Shown here: in pieces, positions 56,205 to 64,000 of the stretch
Numbering within the stretch: the stretch's first letter is position 1
How the letters are laid out: each line of letters starts with the position of its first letter
NCBI RefSeq assembly: GCF_019670005.1
Contig: NZ_AP019783.1
Location: 392,501-456,500 of the forward strand
Length of the DNA stretch: 64,000 nt
Direction of reading: 5' to 3'
From: Methylomagnum ishizawai
Lineage (GTDB): Bacteria; Pseudomonadota; Gammaproteobacteria; Methylococcales; Methylococcaceae
The notes under the pieces: model-generated
Databases searched by the model: none
What the model saw: the letters and a program-made list of their open reading frames with translations, nothing else
What the model was told of the DNA's origin: nothing
Translations under genes and position numbers: made by a program

Positions 56205-57017
56205 ATGAATTCCCCTACCGAAACCGCCGACGCGCTCATCCTCTACGGCCAGTCCTTCGCCGGGCGTTTGCTGCTGGGGACGGCGCGGTATCCTTCCCCC
56301 AAAATCCTGGAACAAGCGGTCCGGGCCGCCGCGCCCGCCCTGCTCACGGTGTCGCTGCGCCGCCAAGCCGCCGCCCACCACGAAACCGGCGGCCAGGCCT
56401 TCTGGCAATTGCTCGCCCGGCTGGGCGTGCCCATCCTGCCCAATACCGCCGGTTGCCATAGCCCGGAAGAGGTCTACGCCACCGCCATGATGGCGCGGGA
56501 AATCTTCGATACCGAATGGCTCAAGCTGGAATTGATCGGCGACGACTACACCTTGCAGCCCGATACCCTGGGGCTGGTGGCGGTGGCCGATAAGCTGCTG
56601 CGCGAAGGCTTCAAGGTGCTGCCGTATTGCACCGAGGATTTGGTGCTGTGCAAGCGCTTGGTCGAGGTCGGCTGCCAAGCCGTGATGCCTTGGGCCGCGC
56701 CCATCGGCACCGGCAAGGGTCCGGTCAATCCCTACGCCCTGCGGCTGCTGCGCGAGCGCATCGAAGTCCCCATGCTGATCGATGCCGGCCTGGGCCTGCC
56801 TTCCCATGCCTGCCAAGTGATGGAATGGGGCTACGACGGCGTGCTATTGAATACCGCCGTGGCCTTGGCGGGCGATCCGGTGGCCTTGGCCCAGGCGTTC
56901 GCCCAGGCGGTCGCGGCGGGGCGCTTGGCCTATCTTGGCGGGGCCATGGCGGAGCATGATTCGGCCCAGGCCAGCACGCCGGTCATCGGCACGCCGTTCT
57001 GGCATCAACATGCCTGA
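56205..57017 (+). CDS. thiG: Thiazole synthase ThiG
   Basis: A 270-residue TIM-barrel enzyme. It condenses deoxyxylulose 5-phosphate, dehydroglycine and ThiS-bound sulfur to thiazole phosphate. The Schiff-base lysine is Lys107 in WLKLELIGDD; other marks are LLGTARYPSP, LPNTAGCHSPEEV, MPWAAPIGTGKG and the phosphate-binding VLLNTAVALAGDPV. ATG 56205 is preferred over the GTG at 56193. thiG is followed at 14 nt by pqiA. Confidence 0.95.
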   Translation: MNSPTETADALILYGQSFAGRLLLGTARYPSPKILEQAVRAAAPALLTVSLRRQAAAHHETGGQAFWQLLARLGVPILPNTAGCHSPEEVYATAMMAREIFDTEWLKLELIGDDYTLQPDTLGLVAVADKLLREGFKVLPYCTEDLVLCKRLVEVGCQAVMPWAAPIGTGKGPVNPYALRLLRERIEVPMLIDAGLGLPSHACQVMEWGYDGVLLNTAVALAGDPVALAQAFAQAVAAGRLAYLGGAMAEHDSAQASTPVIGTPFWHQHA

Positions 57018-57030
57018 GGGGGAGGACAGG

Positions 57031-57666
57031 ATGCGGCCCGCGACCCAGACCCCGGCGCAACACCACCAACATTGGATCGCCTGCCATGATTGCGACGCGC
57101 TCTATCCCGTGCCCAAGCTGGGCCTGGGCCAGAAAGCCCTGTGTGTCCGCTGCGGGGCGGTATTATTGCAACGTAAGCGCGATACCCTGGGCCGCAGCCT
57201 GGCGATGGCGTTCGCTTGCCTGGTGTTGTTCACGCTCGCCAATAGCTTTCCCTTGCTGGGCCTCAATATCGAGGGCCGGGTGGAATATGGCGCCGTCATT
57301 TCCGGGGTGTTCGAGTTGAAGCACCAGGGTTTCTCGGCGATGGCGGCCTTGGTGTTCGGGGTCAGCATCCTGGCGCCCGGCCTCAAGATCGCGGGTTGGC
57401 TCTATGTGCTGTTGCCGCTCAGGCTGAACCGCAGGCTGCCGGGCATGACCACGGTGTTCCGCTGGATCGCGCTGTTGGGGCCGTGGGCCATGGCCGAGGT
57501 CTATATGCTCGGCATCCTGGTCGCCGTGGTGAAGCTGGCCGATCTCGCCACCATCGAACCGGGCTTGTCGCTGTACTCCTTCGCCGCCATGATCGTCGCC
57601 ATGGCCGCGACCGACGCCATGCTCGAACCCCATGAAATCTGGGAGCGTTTGGAGTCCTTGAAATGA
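57031..57666 (+). CDS. pqiA: PqiA-domain membrane protein, first half
   Basis: A 211-residue inner-membrane protein with a zinc-ribbon N-terminus (Cys18, Cys21, Cys38, Cys41) and four membrane helices (for example MAFACLVLFTLANSFPLLGL). E. coli PqiA is a single 417-residue chain with two such domains; here they are separate genes. PqiABC traffics lipids between inner and outer membranes. The ATG at 57031 follows GGGGGAGG; it ends with a 4-nt overlap with the next gene. Confidence 0.88.
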   Translation: MRPATQTPAQHHQHWIACHDCDALYPVPKLGLGQKALCVRCGAVLLQRKRDTLGRSLAMAFACLVLFTLANSFPLLGLNIEGRVEYGAVISGVFELKHQGFSAMAALVFGVSILAPGLKIAGWLYVLLPLRLNRRLPGMTTVFRWIALLGPWAMAEVYMLGILVAVVKLADLATIEPGLSLYSFAAMIVAMAATDAMLEPHEIWERLESLK

Positions 57667-58310
57667 ATCCACCCCTCGTCAGCGCCCGCCGCGCCGGTTT
57701 CTGGAACTGCGACGCCTGCCATCTGCTGGTCCGCGCCCGGCCCCTGGCGCACGGCTGCCATGCCCGCTGTCCCCGTTGCGGGGCGGAATTGCGTTCGCGC
57801 AAGCCCAATAGCCTCAGCCGCACCTGGGCGCTGACGATTGCCGCCTATATCCTGTATATTCCGGCCAACCTGCTCCCGGTCATGACCGTGGTCATGTCGG
57901 GACACGGCGAGCCGGACACCATCTTGAGCGGCGTCAAGGAATTGCTCGAAAGCGGCATGTGGCCGCTGGCGCTGCTGGTGTTCTTCGCCAGCATCACCGT
58001 GCCGGTGTTGAAGCTGTTGACGCTGACCTATTTGCTGATTTCGGTCGGTCGCAAATCGCACACCCGGCCCCGCCAGCGCACCTTCCTCTACCGGCTGACC
58101 GAGAGCGTCGGGCGCTGGTCCATGATCGATATCTTCGTGATCTCGATCCTGGTGGCCTTGGTCAAGGTCGGTGCCCTGGCCACCATCGAGGCGGGCGCGG
58201 GTGCCGTCGCCTTCTCGGGGGTGGTGGTGATTACCATGTTCGCGGCCATGAGCTTCGATCCCCGTTTGATTTGGGACGCCCTGGAACAATCCGATGAGCC
58301 AAAACCATAA
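57663..58310 (+). CDS. pqiA: PqiA-domain membrane protein, second half
   Basis: A 215-residue paralogue of the previous protein. It has a zinc ribbon (Cys16, Cys19, Cys36, Cys39) and four spans (ALTIAAYILYIPANLLPVM, WPLALLVFFASITVPVL and two more). It corresponds to the second domain of E. coli PqiA. The start overlaps the first half by 4 nt and its end overlaps pqiB by 17 nt, so all are co-translated. Confidence 0.88.
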   Translation: MNPPLVSARRAGFWNCDACHLLVRARPLAHGCHARCPRCGAELRSRKPNSLSRTWALTIAAYILYIPANLLPVMTVVMSGHGEPDTILSGVKELLESGMWPLALLVFFASITVPVLKLLTLTYLLISVGRKSHTRPRQRTFLYRLTESVGRWSMIDIFVISILVALVKVGALATIEAGAGAVAFSGVVVITMFAAMSFDPRLIWDALEQSDEPKP

Positions 58311-59994
58311 CGAACCTTCCCCTCCCTCCGCCGATATCCCTCCCGAAGCCCTGGTCGAAGAATCCCGCAGCCTCCCCCTGGTGTGGTTGATCCCGCTGGT
58401 GGCGGGTTTGATCGGCTTGTGGCTGGCCTACAAGACCCTCAGCGAGCAGGGGCCGCTGATCTCCATCACCTTCAAGGAGGCCGTGGGCCTGGAGGCCGGC
58501 AAGACCAAGATCAAGTACAAGGATGTCGAGGTCGGCCTGCTCCAGACGGTGGAACTGAGCGGCGATTTGTCCAAGGTGGTGGCGACCGCCCGCATGAGCA
58601 AGACCGTGGCCTCGCACCTGGGCGCGGACAGCCGGTTCTGGGTGGTGAAGCCGCAATTGGGCCTGGGCGGGGTTTCCGGCCTCGATACCTTGATCGCGGG
58701 CAATTACATCGCGGTGGAATTCGGTTCCGGCAAGCCCGGCAAGGATTTCATCGGCCTGGAACACGCCCCCAAGATCAGCGCCGACACGCCGGGGCGCGTG
58801 TTCATCCTGGTGTCCTACGACGCCGGGGCCTTGAAGGAAGGGGCGCCGATCTATTTCCGCAATATCCAGGTGGGCCGGGTGGTGGAGACCCGCTTGGCCG
58901 ATAACAAGCAAAGCGTCCGCACCGAGATTTTCATCGACGCTCCGTTCGATCAACTGGTCCACGACAAGACGCGCTTTTGGTTGACGGACGCCATCGACAT
59001 GTCGATGGACGCCCAGGGCTTCAACCTCAAGGTGGGGTCGTTGTTGTCGATGCTGGTCGGGGGCATCGCCTTCGACACCCCGGACGTGGCCGATCCCGGC
59101 AGCCAAGAAAGCGTGGCGGGCACCGAATTCACCCTGCATCCCAATTTCACCGACGTGGGCGAGGGCGCCCACAGCCATAAGCAGACCTTCCTGTTGTATT
59201 TCGACGATTCCGTCCGCGGCTTGCGGCGCGGCGCGCCGGTCGAGGTGCGGGGGATGCGGGTCGGGACCGTGACCGATGTGCGTTTGGATTTGGATTTCCA
59301 GACCAAGAAATTCCGCATCCCGGTCACGGTCGAACTCGACCCGGAGGATTTCGCCAGCGGGGATGCGGTGAAGAAATACCTGGCCTCCTACCGCGACCAG
59401 ATCGCCCAGGGCCGCCGCCCGGTCATCGAAGGCTTGGTGGCGCAGGGGATGCGGGCGCGGCTCAAGACCGGGAGCCTCCTGACCGGGCAGTTGTACGTGG
59501 ATTTGGACCTCTATCCCGACGTACCGCCCAAGACCCTGGCCTATGGCGGTCCCTATCCCGAGATTCCCACTCTGCCGTCCTTGAGCGACGAATTGCAGAA
59601 GTCCGCCATGGATATCATGGCGAGCCTCAAGAAGATACCGTTCGAGAAGATCGGCAACGAACTCCTGGGCACCGTCCAGGGCACCAACCGGCTGGTCAAC
59701 ACCCCCGAGTTGCAGCAGACCATCCGCGACCTGGACGCGGCCATGAAGCAGGTCGAAACCTTGGCCAAGACGGCGGACACCCATGTCGCCGCCCTGGCCA
59801 CCGGCATGGAGCAGAGCCTGGGTTCGGTCAAGAAGGCGCTGGGCCAGTTGGAGCCGGGCGCGCCGATGACCGTCAACCTCAACAAGGCGCTGGAGGAGCT
59901 GTCCTCCGCCGCCCGTTCCCTGCGTAATCTCAGCGATTACCTCGACCGCCACCCCGATGCCTTGTTGAAGGGCAAATCCGGAGCCACACCATGA
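58294..59994 (+). CDS. pqiB: MCE/MlaD-family protein PqiB
   Basis: A 566-residue protein with one N-terminal membrane span (LPLVWLIPLVAGLIGLWLAY), three tandem MCE domains (ISITFKEAVGLEAGKTKIKY, VFILVSYDAGALKEGAPIYF and FLLYFDDSVRGLRRGAPVEV) and a C-terminal coiled-coil tail (from about 450). In E. coli PqiB hexamers form a periplasm-spanning tube for lipid transport. Length is close to E. coli PqiB (546). It overlaps both neighbours. Confidence 0.92.
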   Translation: MSQNHNEPSPPSADIPPEALVEESRSLPLVWLIPLVAGLIGLWLAYKTLSEQGPLISITFKEAVGLEAGKTKIKYKDVEVGLLQTVELSGDLSKVVATARMSKTVASHLGADSRFWVVKPQLGLGGVSGLDTLIAGNYIAVEFGSGKPGKDFIGLEHAPKISADTPGRVFILVSYDAGALKEGAPIYFRNIQVGRVVETRLADNKQSVRTEIFIDAPFDQLVHDKTRFWLTDAIDMSMDAQGFNLKVGSLLSMLVGGIAFDTPDVADPGSQESVAGTEFTLHPNFTDVGEGAHSHKQTFLLYFDDSVRGLRRGAPVEVRGMRVGTVTDVRLDLDFQTKKFRIPVTVELDPEDFASGDAVKKYLASYRDQIAQGRRPVIEGLVAQGMRARLKTGSLLTGQLYVDLDLYPDVPPKTLAYGGPYPEIPTLPSLSDELQKSAMDIMASLKKIPFEKIGNELLGTVQGTNRLVNTPELQQTIRDLDAAMKQVETLAKTADTHVAALATGMEQSLGSVKKALGQLEPGAPMTVNLNKALEELSSAARSLRNLSDYLDRHPDALLKGKSGATP

Positions 59995-60593
59995 GACGCA
60001 GCCTCCTTATCCTGGCCTACGCCGTTTTGTTGTCCGCCGCCGGTTGCGGCAGCACGCCGCCGACGCGGTTCTACACCCTCGCGCCCTTGGCGGCTTCCGG
60101 GGCCAAAACCGAGGCCGCCGGCCTGGGCTTGGCGCTGGGCCTGGGTCCGGTGGAACTGCCCAAATCGATGGACCGGCCCCAGATCGTCACCCGCAGCGGC
60201 GCCAACGAGCTGAAGCTGGCCGAGTTCGACCGCTGGGCCGAGCCGGTCCAGGATAACGTGGTGCAGGTCTTGGCCGAGAACCTCTCGCTCCTGCTGCCCG
60301 GCCAGAAGGTGGTGGTCTATCCCTGGAACCGTTCGCAGGAGATCGATTACCAGGTGGCGGTGCGGGTGGTCCGCTACGACCGGGCGGATTCGGGCGATGT
60401 GGTGTTGAAGGCGCGGTGGAGCGTATCGAGTCCCACCAACGACAACGAATTGCTGGCGCGGGAAGCCAGCTACACGGCGCACCCGGCGGGGCCGGATTAC
60501 CGGGCCACGGTGGAGGCGATGAACCACGCTTTGAACGATCTCAGCCGGGATGTGGCGGCGGCGGTGAAGGGATTGCGCGGCGCTTCCTTGTGA
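59991..60593 (+). CDS. pqiC: Outer membrane lipoprotein PqiC
   Basis: A 200-residue lipoprotein (lipobox SAAGC, Cys19) of the ABC-type transport auxiliary (DUF330) family; TPPTRFYTLAPL at the mature N-terminus is diagnostic. It docks PqiB to the outer membrane. It overlaps pqiB by 4 nt (ATGA) and ends the operon. Confidence 0.9.
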   Translation: MRRSLLILAYAVLLSAAGCGSTPPTRFYTLAPLAASGAKTEAAGLGLALGLGPVELPKSMDRPQIVTRSGANELKLAEFDRWAEPVQDNVVQVLAENLSLLLPGQKVVVYPWNRSQEIDYQVAVRVVRYDRADSGDVVLKARWSVSSPTNDNELLAREASYTAHPAGPDYRATVEAMNHALNDLSRDVAAAVKGLRGASL

Positions 60594-60974
60594 GGAAGGA
60601 CCGTCCAGGCCGGGGCATCGCCGTGCCGGACGTTCTTGGCGGGGGTGGATTTTAGGCGCGCAAGCTATGGCTGTGGCCTGAAAGCCGCTCCCGCATGATT
60701 TTGGGATATTCTAGGGGAGGGGGTTGCGCACGGCCCGGTGCCGTGTCATCAAGCGGGTTTTTTCCTGGTACAATAGAACGTTTAACAAAAACTCGCTAAT
60801 AACAGCTGGGATTTACGGATTCTCCGCCCATGCCGGTCCGCATTATATTGGGTTCGGACGATGGGAAGGGTTTCCGCCACGGCGGCATCGGCTGATCGTC
60901 GAGGAATGCGGGAGGCCGTCCGCGCCGGGGGATTCCGCACTATAACAGGTATAGAGGCAACATCGGGCAATATC
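60594..60974. other. Intergenic region and long fabA leader
   Basis: No gene. An extended -10 promoter, TGGTACAAT (TACAAT at 60769-60774), is present with a poor -35. If used, the fabA leader would be nearly 200 nt, long for a housekeeping gene. Short GC-rich repeats (CCGCCACGGCGG at about 60873) could form a hairpin. No riboswitch was recognised. Confidence 0.45.
60766..60774 (+). promoter_or_regulatory. Extended -10 promoter candidate for fabA-fabB-ttcA
   Basis: The element TGGTACAAT carries the TGn extension and a 5-of-6 match to TATAAT. The -35 at 17-nt spacing (TCATCA) is weak. It is the best candidate upstream of fabA. Confidence 0.45.
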
Positions 60975-61514
60975 ATGATAAGCAAGGAACCAGAATTAAA
61001 GCAAAGGCAGCATAGCTACACCCGCGAGGAATTGATCCAATGCGGACGGGGAGAAATGTTCGGTCCCGGCAACGCCGAACTGCCGCTTCCGCCCATGCTG
61101 ATGTTCGACCGTATCACCCATATCAATTCCGAGGGCGGCCTTTACGAAAAGGGTTCGATCATCGCCGAGTTGGATGTGTGCCCCGACCTGTGGTTTTTCG
61201 ACTGCCATTTCATGAACGATCCCGTCATGCCCGGTTGCCTCGGGCTTGATGCCATGTGGCAGATGATCGGTTTCTATCTCGGCTGGATGGGGGGTAAGGG
61301 CCGGGGCCGGGCCTTGGGTGTGGGCGAGGTCAAATTCCGCGGCCAGGTGTTGCCCACGAATCGGCTGGTCGTCTACCGGATCAATTTGAAGCGGGTCATC
61401 ATGCGCAAATTGGTCATGGGGATCGCCGACGCCGAGTTGGAGTGCGATGGCAAGGTCATCTACGAAGCCTCCGATCTCAGGGTCGGCCTCTTCACCTCCA
61501 CGGACGCCTTTTGA
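60975..61514 (+). CDS. fabA: 3-hydroxydecanoyl-[ACP] dehydratase/isomerase FabA
   Basis: A 179-residue hot-dog enzyme that forms trans-2- and cis-3-decenoyl-ACP, the branch point of unsaturated fatty acid synthesis. Active-site His78 lies in [17 protein letters not shown] with Asp92. The length is close to E. coli FabA (172). ATG 60975 is the natural start; the upstream frame is not conserved. It precedes fabB by 14 nt. Confidence 0.97.
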   Translation: MISKEPELKQRQHSYTREELIQCGRGEMFGPGNAELPLPPMLMFDRITHINSEGGLYEKGSIIAELDVCPDLWFFDCHFMNDPVMPGCLGLDAMWQMIGFYLGWMGGKGRGRALGVGEVKFRGQVLPTNRLVVYRINLKRVIMRKLVMGIADAELECDGKVIYEASDLRVGLFTSTDAF

Positions 61515-61528
61515 CGAGGTTGCACGAT

Positions 61529-62746
61529 ATGAAGCGCGTAGTTGTAACGGGTATCGGGGTGGTTTCCAGCCTCGGGAACAATCGCTCGGAAGTGACCGAC
61601 GCCCTGCGGCAGGGCCGGAGCGGTATCCGCTTCAGCGAGGAATACCGGGAAATGAAATTCCGCAGCCAGGTCCATGGCCCGATCAAGCTGGACCCGGACG
61701 AGTTGATCGACCGCAAAATCCGCAGGTTCATGGGCGATGGCGCGGCCTACAATTACCTCGCCATGCAGGAGGCCATCGGCGACGCCGGTTTGGAAGAATC
61801 CGAAGTCTCGAACCCACGCACCGGCCTGGTGATGGGCTCCGGCGGTCCTTCCACCTCCAATCTGCTGTTGGCTTGGGATAGCTACCGCGAGAAGGGCATC
61901 AAGAAGGTCGGCCCGTACATGGTGCCGCGCACCATGTCGAACACCAATTCCGCCTGCCTCGCCACGCCGTTCAAGATCAAGGGCGTGAATTACTCGATCA
62001 GTTCGGCCTGCGCCACCAGCGCCCATTGTGTCGGCAACGCCGCCGAATTGATCCAATTGGGCAAGCAGGATGTGGTTTTCGCCGGTGGTGGCGAAGAAGT
62101 GCATTGGACCATGACGGTGTTGTTCGATGCCATGAACGCTTTGTCGTCCAAGTACAACGACACGCCGGAAGTCGCTTCCCGCGCCTACGACGCCGACCGC
62201 GATGGTTTCGTGATCTCGGGCGGGGCCGGGGTGCTGGTGCTGGAGGAACTGGAACACGCCAAGGCGCGCGGGGCCAAAATCTACGGTGAATTGATCGGCT
62301 ATGGCGCGACCTCCGATGGCTACGATATGGTCCAGCCTTCCGGCGAAGGCGCGGTGCGCTGCATGCGGCAGGCCATGGAACAGGTGGCCGGCCCGATTGA
62401 TTACATCAACGCCCATGGCACCAGCACCCCCATCGGCGATATTCGCGAGTTGCAGGCCGTGAAGGAAGTGTTCGGGGCCGAAATCCCGCCGATCAGTTCC
62501 ACCAAGTCCCTGTCCGGCCATGCGCTGGGCGCGGCGGGTGTCCACGAGGCGATTTATTCGCTGTTGATGATGGAGGGGCGTTTCATCTGCGCTTCGGCCA
62601 ATATCGACAACCTCGACCCCGGCGCGGACGGCGTGCCCATCGTGCGGCAGCGGATCGACAATGCCCGCATCGATATCGCCATGTCCAACAGCTTCGGCTT
62701 CGGCGGCACCAACGCCAGCTTGGTGTTCCAACGCTATGGTGGATAG
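61529..62746 (+). CDS. fabB: 3-oxoacyl-[ACP] synthase I FabB
   Basis: A 405-residue ketosynthase. Nucleophile Cys161 ([10 protein letters not shown]) with His residues in [11 protein letters not shown] and [10 protein letters not shown] form the Cys-His-His triad. It elongates cis-unsaturated acyl-ACP made by FabA. ATG 61529 starts [13 protein letters not shown]. Its 3' end overlaps ttcA by 11 nt. Confidence 0.97.
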   Translation: MKRVVVTGIGVVSSLGNNRSEVTDALRQGRSGIRFSEEYREMKFRSQVHGPIKLDPDELIDRKIRRFMGDGAAYNYLAMQEAIGDAGLEESEVSNPRTGLVMGSGGPSTSNLLLAWDSYREKGIKKVGPYMVPRTMSNTNSACLATPFKIKGVNYSISSACATSAHCVGNAAELIQLGKQDVVFAGGGEEVHWTMTVLFDAMNALSSKYNDTPEVASRAYDADRDGFVISGGAGVLVLEELEHAKARGAKIYGELIGYGATSDGYDMVQPSGEGAVRCMRQAMEQVAGPIDYINAHGTSTPIGDIRELQAVKEVFGAEIPPISSTKSLSGHALGAAGVHEAIYSLLMMEGRFICASANIDNLDPGADGVPIVRQRIDNARIDIAMSNSFGFGGTNASLVFQRYGG

Positions 62747-63614
62747 CGCGACCCTGGCGCTTGGCGAAAAGCAGCGCTACGAGTTCAACAAGCTGCAAAA
62801 ACGCCTGCGCCGCCAGGTGGGCGAGGCGATCGCCGATTACCGGATGATCGAGGCGGGCGACAAGGTGATGGTCTGCTTGTCCGGGGGCAAGGATTCCTAC
62901 ACCTTGCTCGACATCCTGCTCAGCCTCCAGATGAGCGCCCCGGTGCGCTTCGAAATCGTCGCCGTCAACCTGGACCAGAAACAGCCCGGCTTTCCCGAGC
63001 ATATCTTGCCCAAGTACCTGGAAAGCCGGGGCGTGCCCTTCGACATCATCGAGCAGGATACCTACAGCATCGTCAAGCGGGTGGTCCCCGAGGGCAAAAC
63101 CACCTGCGGACTATGCTCCCGGCTCAGGCGCGGGGTGTTGTACCGCTACGCCGCCGAGAACGGCATCACCAAGATCGCCTTGGGCCACCATCGCGACGAT
63201 ATCCTGGAAACCTTCTTCCTCAACCTGTTCTACGGCGGGGCGCTCAAGGCCATGCCGCCCAAACTCCTCAGCGACGACCGGCGGCATGTGGTGATCCGCC
63301 CCTTGGCCTATTGCAAGGAGCGGGATATCGCGGCTTATGCCGAGGTCCGGGATTTCCCCTTGATCCCCTGCAACCTATGCGGCTCCCAGGAAAACCTCCA
63401 GCGCCAAGCCATGAAGGCCATGTTGGCCGAATGGGAAAAGCGCCATCCGGGGCGGGTGGAGACCATTTTCACGGCGCTGGGCAATGTGGCCCCCTCGCAA
63501 TTGGCCGACCGCGCCTTGTTCGATTTCGCGGGTTTGGAGCGGCTACGCGGGACGGGGGCCGCCTCCGCCGGGGAGGTCGATACGGCGGCGGGTTTGGAGG
63601 TGTTGTTCTTATAA
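62736..63614 (+). CDS. ttcA: tRNA 2-thiocytidine(32) synthetase TtcA
   Basis: A 292-residue Fe-S dependent PP-loop enzyme. The ATP-binding SGGKDS is at 49-54, and the Cys pairs are C124/C127 (CGLC) and C212/C215 (CNLC). It thiolates C32 of tRNA. ATG 62736 overlaps the fabB stop by 11 nt, coupling two unrelated functions. Length and motifs match E. coli TtcA (311). Confidence 0.95.
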   Translation: MVDSATLALGEKQRYEFNKLQKRLRRQVGEAIADYRMIEAGDKVMVCLSGGKDSYTLLDILLSLQMSAPVRFEIVAVNLDQKQPGFPEHILPKYLESRGVPFDIIEQDTYSIVKRVVPEGKTTCGLCSRLRRGVLYRYAAENGITKIALGHHRDDILETFFLNLFYGGALKAMPPKLLSDDRRHVVIRPLAYCKERDIAAYAEVRDFPLIPCNLCGSQENLQRQAMKAMLAEWEKRHPGRVETIFTALGNVAPSQLADRALFDFAGLERLRGTGAASAGEVDTAAGLEVLFL

Positions 63615-63682
63615 TCCGCCGCCCACCATAGGCTTTCCGCCCAGGCCGGCGGGCCGTGGCGGGCGAAAAACAAAGGCCCCTC

Positions 63683-63711
63683 TTGCATTTTTAGGAAATC
63701 TTCTTTATAAA
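63683..63711 (+). promoter_or_regulatory. Sigma-70 promoter of the small lipoprotein gene
   Basis: -35 TTGCAT (63683-63688), 17-nt spacer, -10 TATAAA (63706-63711), about 63 nt before the start codon. The leader contains a short inverted repeat (GCCG-TGCTAT-CGGC). Both hexamers match the consensus well. Confidence 0.65.
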
Positions 63712-63773
63712 GTCGCCGTGCTATCGGCACTACCAACTATAAATCTTAGAGCTTTGTAATTGAGGAGGATCTT

Positions 63774-63890
63774 ATGAAAAAGTTGCTTTGCGTTGTTAGC
63801 GTTCTCATGATGTCCCTGGTTGTTGTTGGCTGCGGTAACTCCCCGGACGGCGACAAGCAGAAGCTGGAAGCCCCGGTTTCCATGAACTAA
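63774..63890 (+). CDS. Small lipoprotein (38 residues)
   Basis: A 38-residue lipoprotein precursor: MKKLLCVVSVLMMSLVVVGC is a signal peptide with lipobox VVGC (Cys20), leaving an 18-residue mature peptide (CGNSPDGDKQKLEAPVSM plus N). It has a near-ideal ribosome-binding site (GAGGAGGA, about 5 nt upstream) and a good promoter. The size recalls entericidin-like or other small envelope lipoproteins, but it matches none that I recognise. Codons are less GC-rich than the neighbours. Confidence 0.8.
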   Translation: MKKLLCVVSVLMMSLVVVGCGNSPDGDKQKLEAPVSMN

Positions 63891-64000
63891 GTTATCCGGT
63901 AATTCAAGCCTGAAGATTCCCGTCCTTGAAAACAGCTTTGTTCAAGCCAAGTAAAGCGGCGAAATCAAAATAACTTTTTCAGGCACCGAATCCTAGCCCA
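63891..64000. other. Right edge of window, no gene seen
   Basis: The last 110 bases contain no start codon with a supported frame and no clear terminator. Two short GAAGAT/CAAGCC-type repeats are visible but of no assigned meaning. Confidence 0.4.

Noticed and set aside
58231-59952. Minus-strand open frame (573 codons) opposite pqiB
   Set aside because: Antisense shadow; pqiB has three clear MCE domains and overlaps both operon neighbours.

Overview
The window looks like chromosome of a GC-rich gammaproteobacterium. The evidence is the conserved gene order ndk-rlmN-pilF-hisS-yfgM-bamB-der, an IscR with cysteines at the usual gammaproteobacterial positions, the fabA-fabB pair, and a pqi-type MCE operon. 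A pyrophosphate-dependent phosphofructokinase, hoxFUY hydrogenase genes, PEP-CTERM proteins and a class III PHA synthase suggest a Methylococcales- or Chromatiales-like bacterium with flexible carbon metabolism. No diagnostic methane- or sulfur-oxidation gene is present, so the genus is not assigned.

Layout. 1-2760: 3' part of an rRNA operon (23S, 5S, terminator). 2779-5149: a restriction-modification island (Vsr, C5 methyltransferase, Eco29kI-like GIY-YIG nuclease) whose last gene overlaps the convergent NAD-glutamate dehydrogenase gene. 8486-9267: an anti-sigma kinase/STAS pair. 9525-12972: secreted trypsin-like protease, hexose-6-phosphate mutarotase, TruC-like pseudouridine synthase and a NYN/LOTUS-type protein. 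13443-15358: two PEP-CTERM surface proteins in AT-richer DNA. 15416-24375: a long minus-strand block running from iscR through a desulfurase, iscA, ndk, rlmN, pilF, hisS, yfgM and bamB to der. 24499-30487: 5-oxoprolinase, glycosyltransferase, LOG protein and gmk. 30829-36411: a zinc-starvation operon (Zur-like box, ZnuD-like receptor, ZIP transporter, DUF1826, two COG0523 GTPases). 36435-38979: PAS-SpoIIE phosphatase and PPi-PFK. 39058-41024: an AT-rich two-gene ATPase/HNH island matching Septu (PtuAB) anti-phage defence. 41181-44828: secreted hypothetical protein and a UPF0182 membrane protein. 45152-48263: hoxFUY without an adjacent hoxH. 48342-54723: PHB metabolism (phaC, phaE, phasin, phaA, phaB, phaR), preceded by a tiny ORF. 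54871-60593: thiO-thiS-thiG and the pqiAABC operon. 60975-63890: fabA, fabB, ttcA and a small lipoprotein.

The genes form several working sets. The zinc operon would import and allocate zinc under Zur control. The pha genes make and coat PHB granules; a shared 12-bp TGC-rich element overlaps both divergent phaE and phasin promoters and is a good candidate PhaR operator. A type-1-like IscR site precedes iscR. The anti-sigma kinase, STAS protein and PAS-SpoIIE phosphatase could form a split partner-switching circuit.

The most unusual item is a 53-codon minus-strand ORF at 48342-48503. It ends in a near copy of the FtsZ C-terminal docking peptide, after a cationic amphipathic N-terminus. It has its own terminator and an upstream cluster of dyad operators, and it may be an undescribed cell-division modulator.
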